From NCBI GenBank assembly GCA_934047225.1, contig OW203989.1, positions 7,601,977 through 7,665,976 on the forward strand: a stretch of DNA of 64,000 nt, written 5' to 3'. The notes under the pieces are model-generated. The model made no database searches. It saw nothing but the letters and a program-made list of their open reading frames with translations, and was not told the origin of the DNA. A program made the translations under genes and the position numbers. Positions 55,901-64,000 of this stretch are shown here, piece after piece; positions within the stretch are counted from its first letter, which is position 1, and every line of letters begins with the position of its first letter. Source of the stretch: Ypsolopha sequella. Lineage: Eukaryota > Arthropoda > Insecta > Lepidoptera > Ypsolophidae.

Positions 55901-58900
55901 TGTCAAACCAGGAGAATTGGTGTCGAAAAGGACCTCATTTCAATAAATATTTCTATCGAGCCGAATTTCTCCAATCGGGTTTCTGTTTTAACAGATCCCT
56001 AGAAAAAGAATGCAAAAATAGTATACTATTTTATTAAAATAATACATTATTTACTGAAGTAGATATGCAAGTCCTTAAAGTGTCGTTTTTTTCCCGTAGC
56101 GCCTTAATATACAGAAATTACAAATTCCTAACTACTTTGGTCTTCGAGATAAACTGTTGTAACAAAAATGGTCTAAAAATGACAACTTCTATAGTCAACT
56201 TCAATTTATTTATTTTTGAAGCCAAAGAAAAATTTTCATTGGTAGTCCCTACATGCTAGGGTAAGAAAAAAAAAGTTTTTTTTGTTCCATTTTCATGTAT
56301 GAGACCCCGGGAAAAGTAATTTAATTATATTTTATTTCAGTATTCAATTTTGGGCAACATTTTACTTTTTTTCCTGTCTTACCAGATACTCCACTAGCAA
56401 CATCGTCACGAATATGTCAGGTGGTGGCTCTGTCATTTTGTAGAGTGGGAGTCAAGAAAGGAGATGGTCAGAATCGGCCTTAACCACGTACATGAAATAA
56501 ATTTATACTATAATTTCTGTTAGATTTATTCGTAGCTAGTCTCACTTTCATAATAACACGGACACACATATTAAAATAATATAAGTACTTAATGTCGCAG
56601 CCACTCATGAGAGCGAACACCGAACGAAACGAAAGGGCGCCATCTACCAAATAGTCCACAAACTACGCTTCCAGCGTGCTTTGAATCTTTGATAGAGTCA
56701 TGCGTGACGCAATCGGCAGTCACAGCTTTTTATTTCACGATTCATGCTTTTCTTCTGGATTCTGATAGAGATTACATTACGACTGACATTTGAGCATGAC
56801 CCTTTTAAATATATCAGAATCATCGTGAAACATTGTTACAACTATGAACGTTTCAAACGCGCTTAAGTTTATTTTCGCAATGCCATATGAAAATAACTTC
56901 AAAAAGTTATTATAAGATGGTGTCCGTTTTAAATGGATAGTCAAACCGTGTTATTTTGAATTTATTCTTTATACATAATTGACCACAATATATTTGTGTA
57001 CACCCTTAAGGCATTTTGCTTATGGGGAACTGACCGTCTCCTTTATAACAAAAGACGTTATACAGAGAGCTAGACTGTGCAATACGACACGAAAAACGAG
57101 CCGAGCAAGAAGGGCGCAAGCACTCGTTTGTCCCTTTTTAGCGTTCCGTAGTCAACAACAAGGAATTCTTATAGTTTCGCCATGTCCGTCTATCTGTCTG
57201 TCTGTCTGTCCACGGCTTACCTTAGAGACTATAACTAGTAGATAGCTGTAATTTGGCATGAATATACATGTTTGTCACGCCGATAAAGTGGTACAGTAAA
57301 ATTTTGAAAAAGATGTTTTTAGGGTCCTTCCCTACATGTAAAAAATCCCCTAGTGTGGGATGTCGTTGGATAGGTAATTTAAAAATATTGGGGGTGTGAG
57401 AAAAATATTTTTCGATCCATGGTTCCGTTTGCGAAATATTAACCTAAAAGTGTTAATTTTTGTTAGAGTCAAGTGTCCCCCCACCTGCCAGCGAAACGGT
57501 TGTATTTGGAGACGTGAAAAAATCACGGCAGTAGTATATATAACGAAATTAAAAGGAAAACTATCACAGCTAAGTAGGCTTTACAAGTTAACGAGTACAG
57601 ATCGCGCCAAACTTTTAGTCCCCTCCAAAGACGGGGCGATTCGCATCAGCAGGAACAAAATGTATGGGCCATTCTTCGGAAGAGCAACTTCCGAGCGTAC
57701 TAGAAGTTTGGCGCAATCTGTTTTAGTCAAAAAACTTATAAAATGTAAGTACTTGAAGAAGAAGTCCGCATATTGTGCAGGGCAACTACGGAACCCTACA
57801 CTGCGCGTGGCTCGACACGCACTTGGCCGGTTTTTTTTAATATGACTACACGTTTGGCATTTTAGCAAGTTGATAGTATTGTATATTATTTTATTTATAT
57901 ACAAGGTGAAATTTAATCAACCGCCTGAATTCATATTGGAGACTTGCCTAGTGATCTGGAACGAGGTTCAATTACCACTTTTTTGGAAATCGTAAAAAAA
58001 GAATATTTGCTCCCATTCACACTGGACTAGTTCAATTACAAATCCTAGTATAGGCAATATAGGAGCAAAAAAATGTTTTTTTCGAATTTTACCTTACTGG
58101 TAGTTAAACATTGTTTCTGATCACTAAACGAGTCTCCAGTATGAATTCAGGCGGTTGATTAAATTTCACCTTATATAATGCTAACAACTTGCTAAACAAG
58201 GACCATAGAGGAAAACAGGACACACAAGTGGCGAGTGCTTCTCTCGCTCGACTGGTTTTTCCCTCGAACATGCTATCATAACAAAAACAACCTTATTCGT
58301 AAGACAATAAAATATAATTTAGGTAAATAAACATTGAACAATGCACAGGACTAGTTCCCTGCATAATGTTTTTTTTTTAACCTACTGGAGCGCTTACTTT
58401 CTACAACAAGACCACTTCACTTCAAATTATATTAATAATTAAAAAAAAAAATATTTTCTAACTTATTCCGCACATTAATCCATGACTTGAACCTGAAACA
58501 TTTTTTACCAAAGTTAAAGACACGCAAAATTTATAAGCGTTAAAAGTAAATAATGTAATTTAAACTCCAGGACTTTTAAACGCTTGTATCTTTTGTATAT
58601 ATTTGATTTTGGTAAATGTTTTAGGTTCAGGTCATAGATTCATGTAAGTAACAAAATTAAAAATGTTGGAAAATATAAATAAATAAGTAAATAAATAAAT
58701 AAAATAATAAATCGCATTATCGGCGAACAACCATTATCAGGAGTTCTGGCGAACACAGTGCCGCACTCTAGTGGTTTAGTTGTAAACTTCTTGGTGGGAG
58801 TGGATTAATGACAACGTGGAGATTCGTGTGGAAACTATATCTATTTTGCTGATAACATTAACTATGACCTTATTATGATTTTTAACTCATTTGATAAGGA

Positions 58901-59834
58901 CGACGATTATCTTTCGCCGAGCTTTATTTAACCTCGGCGAAAGATAATCTTTATTTTCTCTAAATTGTTTAGAACCAGTTTTAAAATTTTAGGATCAAAT
59001 AAAAATAGATGTAGTTTTATTGTAAATGTACAGGCAGTTAAATAGAGGACCCATCCTTGAATACTCAAAGGGCACTAAATTTAATGTTGTGCCGTATGGG
59101 TATTCAAGGGTTAATCGTTTAAAAAGAAGCCAAACATTTTAGATAACTACATTTATAACTAGTAGACACGGCCTGAGTTCACTAAACATAGCAAGAGGTT
59201 CAATAACTTTAGTAACTAATTGTACATTTTTGGTTTTTCCTATACATATATCCAGCCCGAAACTAATTACTACCATATAAATAAATGATAAATTGTATAA
59301 ACTAGAATTATTTTCATCACCAAAGAGAGGAAATGTATATTTAGTTGCGTGTAACTTTTACAAATTAATTGGAATAATAATATCTCAAAAACTGAATTCA
59401 TCCCCTGTTTAAAAAACGTTGTTACATTTCAAAATAGTGTTACATAATTCAAATATAAATGGTGATTTATTGTTTCCTTTAAGGTTGTGTCGATTGCCCT
59501 CACGATATTGCCAACCTTTATGCCAGAGCATACTGTAAATTTCTTGTTCTGCTTGGGTGCGGCTCCAACAGTTATTTTATCTATTATATTTATCATCCTG
59601 TACATAGCGGACCAGGTGCATGACTTTGCAGAACAACTCTTCGTAACGACACAGCTCCTTATAAACTTAAGTTCAGTTGTTTACACTTGTCTAAAAAGGT
59701 CTGTGTACAATGGATTTTATGGATTACTTCATATGCATATTTTGCTAGTATTAGTAATAGATCTATTTTTTATAACACAAGAAAGAGGCTGGACAATTTT
59801 TGGTAAATCAAAAGCTTACCGACTTCCAATCTAA
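52900..59834 (+). CDS. Gene C: small four-helix membrane protein (3 exons)
   Basis: Exons 52900-52921, 54783-54856 and 59484-59834 join to 148 residues: MSDMIIND, TVPFEKKLNELLKYKIFLLK, IVEF, then helices. Landmarks are APTVILSIIFIILYIADQ, VHDFAEQLFVTTQ, GFYGLLHMHI and IDLFFITQERG; the tail is a short basic GKSKAYRLPI. It is closer to B in exons 1-2 and to A in exon 3, so the exons may have mixed histories. The poly(A) signal AATAAA is at 59862-59867, and the bases after it (tttgtttctct) match gene B. Function unknown; MARVEL-like by topology only. Confidence 0.8.
53878..54090 (+). repeat. Dispersed repeat copy 2 and (GATAGT)n microsatellite
   Basis: 53878-54010 matches 13918-14100. It runs into gtgatagtgatgatagtgat-type simple repeats at 54005-54080 that fold back on themselves. 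Confidence 0.65.
54783..54856 (+). CDS. Gene C exon 2
   Basis: 74 nt, acceptor ATGTTCCAG, donor GTAAGT. The downstream intron matches gene B intron 2 for over 100 bp ('tattgtacgaattgattacc'). Confidence 0.85.
55056..55441. mobile_element. TTAA-flanked foldback MITE, 386 bp, in gene C intron 2
   Basis: Ends GGTTAAACGTCAGTCGCTTA and the mirror 'agcgactgacttttaacc', bordered by TTAA (55052-55055, 55442-55445). Gene B intron 2 has the matching uninterrupted sequence near 41813 ('ctctttggtaaagtgagata'), a natural empty site. Confidence 0.92.
55570..56330. repeat. Repeat-derived sequence in gene C intron 2
   Basis: Begins with a fragment (acggtcaagtgcgagtagga, gggttccgtacc) of a repeat I associate with Lepidoptera. 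A block related to 30480-30640 follows ('tctaataaaatat', 'gacctcatttcaa', 'atttctatcgag'). Confidence 0.5.
56386..56443 (+). CDS. Candidate C-terminal tail exon in gene C intron 2
   Basis: A strong acceptor (acttttttttcctgtcttaccag) precedes a frame reading YSTSNIVTNMSGGGSVIL then TAG. It aligns codon by codon with 43204-43264 and ends in the same hydrophobic residues (VIL). It needs an upstream exon ending in phase 2; I find none in gene C, while the helix exon 42805-42883 of gene B would fit. Confidence 0.4.
56444..57129. other. Gene C intron 2, nothing recognised
   Basis: No exon or element could be supported here. The short frame at 56979-57245 runs into the next repeat. Confidence 0.4.
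57130..57838 (+). mobile_element. 700-bp dispersed repeat, copy 2 (plus)
   Basis: Collinear with the reverse complement of 21738-22438: 'gtagtcaacaa', (tctg)n tract, 'aaattttgaaaaagatgttt', 'cagatcgcgccaaactttta', 'ctacactgcgcgtggc'. The frame at 57396-57845 has no recognised product. Confidence 0.75.
57899..58178. mobile_element. Foldback MITE (TACAAGGTGA), diverged copy
   Basis: 'tacaaggtgaaatttaatca' to 'gattaaatttcaccttatat'. Inner arms are 'attcatattggagacttg' and its mirror. It resembles the internal part of the LINE 3' UTR at 51936-52067. Confidence 0.75.
59484..59834 (+). CDS. Gene C exon 3
   Basis: 116 codons and TAA; acceptor TTTCCTTTAAG. It starts VVSIALTILPTFMPEHTVNF, continues through the proline-containing helix 2, and ends RGWTIFGKSKAYRLPI. 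Confidence 0.85.
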   Translation, partial: VVSIALTILPTFMPEHTVNFLFCLGAAPTVILSIIFIILYIADQVHDFAEQLFVTTQLLINLSSVVYTCLKRSVYNGFYGLLHMHILLVLVIDLFFITQERGWTIFGKSKAYRLPI

Positions 59835-60867
59835 TATTGTTACTTATTGCAATTTTAAAGAAATAAAGTATTATGATACGCACCAACTTTGTTTCTCTTA
59901 TAACAGTAACGTTATCGGCTAGTGCAAATTTATTGAGCATACTAGAAATATCATAATATAATGTTTTTAATATCAGTCTCCTTCCTGCTCACAAGATAGC
60001 ATTCAATGGTCCTATTATTTATTGACTTTAAAGAATTTAAAGAATATTTGAATTTAAAGAGCAACATTACCAGATATGTTTTGTTCATAAAAAAGTGGAA
60101 TTTTGGAAATGGCATGATTTGAAAGGTCTTATTACATGCTGTGTTCGTGAATTATTTCTATCGAGCAAAGTTTATCTGATCGTGTAACACATGCGTGGAA
60201 GACCTAGATAAAGGTTCGAACTATATTGCGTATTTTTTTTTGGAAGTTTTAGACGATATTTGAAAGTTCTATTTGACTTTGAAATTACTGATTTTGGGAT
60301 AAGAGCGCCTTAAAGACTTACGTAGTGTAATAATGGGGAACTATACGCATTGTTTTTTTTCCTTCCTTTTAAATTGTTTTTGTCTTATGTAAGATAAATA
60401 CAATTAGCTATATTGAAGTATACAACAGTAAAACCCCATCTCAATACTTTCAGAAGATAGTTTTAAAGTGAATCGCGAGCATACATACCAACAGACAGAC
60501 AAACAGAAATGGCTGATATTTTTAAAATTATAATATGGATCTTAAGGCTCTAAGAAATCCTTGTACGGACAAAACCTACGTATGATTTAATTATAGAATA
60601 CATACATATAATATAGGTAGATTCAGGCACGTATCCTAATCCGGGACATTTGGCTAAAAGTACATTTTAACGATCAACACACAGAAGTTTGTCAACTATA
60701 AAAATGTAAAAGCTATGACATTATGCGACAACTTTATGATAGCGGGAATAAATTTTTGCTGGAACCCCTTGAAACCAAATCCTGCATACGTGCCTGTATA
60801 CATGTATATCTTATTCGATGTTAGGTGCTATGTCTGCATCATAATAACCATGTTTCTATTATTATAA

Positions 60868-61255
60868 TAGTAGTTTATGCTACAAGGGCGCAAAGGAATA
60901 AATTACGAGGACGATTTAAAACACGAGCGTAGCGAGTGTTTTAAACGTAACCGAGTAATTTATTGCTCTTACGCCCGTGTATCATACTACGTTTTTCAAT
61001 GCATAGTGTGAGGAAATAAAACAAATATAATTTTGTGAACTTTAAATTGTAATTGGCTCAAAAGGACTGTATCCATAGCCGTTAAACGGTGTAAAAAAAG
61101 TATAACGTCTATGGTACACAGGAAAGGCTGCAGGTTAGCCAACCAATGTAAATAAATAAAAAAAAATTATATTAAAGCCCTAGGGCAAAATAATCGACTT
61201 TCTGTTCGGTTTTGATGCATAAAAAGTGGGCCTTTACGAGCACATGCATTGAAAA
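60868..61255 (-). mobile_element. Repeat family 'caatgcaagtgctcgtaaag', copy 3 (left arm of a large palindrome)
   Basis: Reverse complement of 61262-61638. It starts at 'tagtagtttatgctacaagg' and ends 'gagcacatgcattgaaaa'. Confidence 0.8.
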
Positions 61256-61261
61256 AGTTAT

Positions 61262-61638
61262 TTTCAATGCATGTGCTCGTAAAGGCCCACTTTTTAAGCA
61301 TCAAAACCGAACAAAAAGTCGATTATTATTTATTATTATTATTATTTTTAATTTATTTACAATGGTTGGCTAACCTGCAGACTTTCCTGTGTACCATAGA
61401 TGTTATACTTTTTTTTACACTGTTTAACGGCTACAGTCTTTTTGAGCCAATTATAATTTAAAGTTCACAAGATTATATTTGTTTTCATTTCCTCACACTA
61501 TGCATTGAAAAACGTAGTATGATACACGGGCGTAAAAGCAATAAATTACTCGGTTACGTTTAAAACACTCGCTACGCTCGTGTTTTAAATCGTCCTCGTA
61601 ATTTATTCATTTGCGCCCTTGTAGCATAAACTACTATT
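61262..61638 (+). mobile_element. Repeat family 'caatgcaagtgctcgtaaag', copy 4 (right arm)
   Basis: Mirror of 60868-61255 with about six bases between them, giving a palindrome of about 770 bp. It ends 38 bp before exon D. Confidence 0.8.
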
Positions 61639-61676
61639 CTGATGAACTGATGGTACTCTTTGGTGTTTACTTTTAG

Positions 61677-61994
61677 ATAGTGAGCGTACTTATCAGCATA
61701 TTGCCTCATGTAATAACCCCCGTGGATCTGTTCTACTGCTTCGTTGGAGGACCGACAGTGAGCCTGAGCCTCATCCACATAATCCTATACTTAGTGGACC
61801 AGGTACAAGCCGAGGCCGAAAGCTGGTACTTGGTATTTGAAACGTGCTTCACTGTTTGTGCGCTGATCAACTGCATGATCGGCATGAAGCACATGTGGAT
61901 TAAATTGATTTATGCAATATTTTATGTTGATTTGCTTTGTGCTCTTGCTTTTGATCTGAGATACGTGATAAAGGAAAGGGGTTTGAAATTATGA
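61677..61994 (+). CDS. Exon D: fourth family member's last exon
   Basis: Acceptor GTTTACTTTTAG; 105 codons and TGA. It encodes IVSVLISILPHVI, then FYCFVGGPTVSLSLIHIILY with the family proline, LVDQVQAEAESWYLVFETCF, LIYAIFYVDLLCALAFDLRY and VIKERGLKL. It starts in phase 0 like the other third exons. I find no exon 1 or 2 between gene C and here, so it may be an alternative last exon for gene C exons 1-2, or its own first exons may be lost or unrecognised. A possible poly(A) signal ATTAAA is at 62001-62006. Confidence 0.78.
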   Translation: MVSVLISILPHVITPVDLFYCFVGGPTVSLSLIHIILYLVDQVQAEAESWYLVFETCFTVCALINCMIGMKHMWIKLIYAIFYVDLLCALAFDLRYVIKERGLKL

Positions 61995-62006
61995 AAGAAT
62001 ATTAAA

Positions 62007-62760
62007 GCATGTACATCTAAGGACTTTTTTATTTTATTTTAGATTCAAATTAGTTTTAAACAAAAAGTGATGTTACGATCATGTAATACACAGAGAAATA
62101 AGTATTTGCTTAGTACAAAAATATAAGTAAAAACATTAGGTTGTAAGTATTATAAAATGTTATTTTCAGGGTTCATTCATTTATATTACTTACAATTTAT
62201 CCATAAAAAAATATGTGGTTAAAACGGTAGTCTATTTGGATCTTTGAGCAAAAGTCATTTAAGACTTTGAGTTATCGATTTATCATTTCAGAATTACAAA
62301 TTAAGATATACTTAAGTATCAAGTGCAGTGCTTAGATGTGATCAATTGGGCCAGTTTCTCAATTCACTGTTTTTGCGTATTTTAGTAATGATCCAAGTTT
62401 TAGCCAATAAAACTATCAGCAGCCTATCTTTTAAATACCGTTTATTTTCTGCTTACTATAAATTTCACTTTATTAAATCGTTTCAAACCCGCTATCAGAA
62501 ATCAAAACATACCACAGTCTCAATGAAATTGATTTCAAAACTTGCAAAAATAATGAGGAAGGAATAAAAACCAAAACGGGTTACAATAATTTATAAAAAG
62601 TGAAGTAAAATCCATTCAGGATTGGGAAACTACCGTCTTAGTGGGAAACCAAGATATCAAAATCGAATCTATGTTAAAACTTCTAAGTTTGCCCAAATAG
62701 ATAGTAGTTTCACTACTTATATATTTCTCTTTGCTTCTACCGACGAAGCTAATTCCATAA
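62007..62760. other. Nothing recognised
   Basis: AT-rich sequence; the frame at 62328-62567 has no recognised similarity and no supporting signals. Confidence 0.4.
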
Positions 62761-62767
62761 GACTCTA

Positions 62768-63029
62768 CGAAGGCATTTGATAATGTAAACCATCAAATAT
62801 TATGCAGCAAGTTTGCAGCTTACGGAGTCCATGGTGACCATTGCGTTGGATTATTTCTTACCTCTCCAACAGAAGTGAGTTAGTAGCACTTAAGAGGCAT
62901 CTCTATTCTCCCTTATTCATTAAGTCAGGTGTTCCCCAGGGGTCAAATTTGTGCCTGCTGTTTTTCATCCTTTTTACAAATGATTTGATTGCTCGCCTGT
63001 CTAGCCCCTGTTTACTACATGAAGGGTAA
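62768..63029 (+). pseudogene. LINE reverse transcriptase fragment
   Basis: The frames read KAFDNVNHQILCSKFAAYGV, ISYLSNRSELVALK and IKSGVPQGSNLCLLFFILFT, equivalent to the KAFD.V.H, YL.NR and SGVPQGS.L.P.LF motifs of Jockey-type reverse transcriptase. A frame change lies near 62840, and the YADD box is missing. A relic. Confidence 0.8.
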
Positions 63030-63424
63030 TGTCACAGAAAATCCAAAATCGAGTAAAATATGGCAACACTATATTTGTATTTATCCTGTATATTTTTATA
63101 TGCATATGATATATGCGTATAAAAACTGTGACAGTCCTCCACAAATGAGGACTTTCTAAAATCTCGTACAGGTTCAAAACAGGGAAGGTCTCTCTGTGTA
63201 AAATAACGTAATAAGGAAAGTCCGTCTATAAAACAAGGAAAGTCCATCTGTCAAATAAATTAAAATGGTAATTCTAAAAGGTTTTGTGTGTAAGCGTCAT
63301 GTCTTTGTCTTTTCGATACACCTCCTGTCCTGTCAAATAAGTTAAATCGTGTATGTAACACTGAATCGACAATATTGTAGAGCACCCCTACACGAGATGA
63401 ATCAGACTTTTTAATCCGTACCTC

Positions 63425-63645
63425 TATTATAAATGCGAAAGTGTTTTTGTTTGTTTGTCCTTCTGTCACGCAGCAACGGAGCAACGGATCGACGTGATTT
63501 TTTGCTTAGAGGTAGTTTATGGGCCGGAGAGTGCTACGGAGAGTGTAGACAGCTACATTTTATCTCAGGAAAATGCAAACGAAATCAGCGCGGGCGAAGC
63601 CACGAGCAAAGGCTAGCACAAAATATTTTATGCAGTTGCTAACGA
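63425..63645 (+). repeat. Dispersed repeat 'cacgcagcaacggagcaacg'
   Basis: Contains 'aaatgcgaaagtgtttttgt', 'acggatcgacgtgatttttt' and 'gcgggcgaagccacgagcaa', a combination I associate with a very common lepidopteran repeat. The frame 63433-63642 belongs to it. Confidence 0.6.
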
Positions 63646-64000
63646 GTATCGAGCGAGATGCGAGACCCAAACTACAAAATAACCACTTACAGAATGTTTA
63701 CTCCGCATAACTAGCGAAAACAGGCGCACGCACACATAGACGCATACGTACGCCAATCTCAGAGATACTCGGGTGAATGCCAATACGAAATTCTGCGGCT
63801 TAGTCCACCTAGTTATACTGTTAGTTATCCGAGAACATCATACGTACGCGTCTATGCATGTGTGCGTCTGTTTTCGCTCCGTCGTCGTCGAGTCGGCCTT
63901 CTTGTGTCGAAAATCTGGAGGGAGCCTACTTACTCGTGAAGTTACCTTTGTGTCGGCTCGTGCTAACAAGGAAGTCCCGTACAGTAGCGAAGGTCTAGTA
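63646..64000. other. Nothing recognised
   Basis: Somewhat GC-richer than the rest, with a loose inverted pair 'acgcacacatagacgcatac' / 'tacgtacgcgtctatgcatg'. No gene supported. Confidence 0.4.

Noticed and set aside
60060..60130. Possible second exon for D after 'cattaccag'
   Set aside because: The frame hits a stop after five codons in the needed phase and shows no similarity to the other second exons.

Overview
The window reads as nuclear DNA of an insect, most likely a moth or butterfly. It is AT-rich, has short exons with GT/AG introns, and is packed with transposon debris. Several repeats carry stretches I associate with lepidopteran genomes, such as the 700-bp repeat ending in a 'cacttggccggtttt' motif and the 'agcgacccgccccggcttt' repeat. 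No bacterial, viral or organellar gene organisation is seen. Two gene blocks can be supported.

Block 1 (about 4.0-20.6 kb, minus strand) is POLR3E, the RNA polymerase III subunit RPC5. Eight coding exons were placed by splice sites, phase and recalled similarity to human RPC5: 20560-20592, 20238-20456, 19330-19495, 14886-15001, 13236-13376, 7684-7858, 6367-6563 and 4057/4027-4464. The last visible exon either ends at an in-frame stop (494 aa) or uses a GTGAGT donor 30 nt earlier and continues outside the window. The introns hold a 4.7-kb composite DNA transposon (a Tc1 element with one premature stop, inserted in the terminal repeat of another element), a hAT-type element, LINE remnants and a long perfect-looking palindrome.

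Block 2 (24.5-62.0 kb, plus strand) is a tandem family of small four-helix membrane proteins with identical intron phases (1, then 0): gene A (exons 24551-24851, 32580-32653, 35524-36063), gene B (41081-41105, 41274-41347, 44797-45132), gene C (52900-52921, 54783-54856, 59484-59834) and a fourth last exon D (61677-61994) with no first or second exon of its own found. The layout resembles MARVEL-type proteins, but I do not recognise the family. Between B exons 2 and 3 lies a separate single-helix exon (42805-42883). A short C-terminal tail exon occurs there (43204-43264) and again in C (56386-56443). These hint at a second, very small membrane product or its relics.

The remaining DNA is non-coding as far as I can see. 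It holds several foldback and MITE families, hAT elements with 8-bp target duplications, TTAA-flanked elements, three copies of one LINE tail, tRNA-derived SINEs, a homogeneous 22 x 29-bp minisatellite and a diverged 39-bp satellite with higher-order structure. Many elements are nested. Paralogous introns of genes A, B and C serve as natural filled and empty insertion sites.
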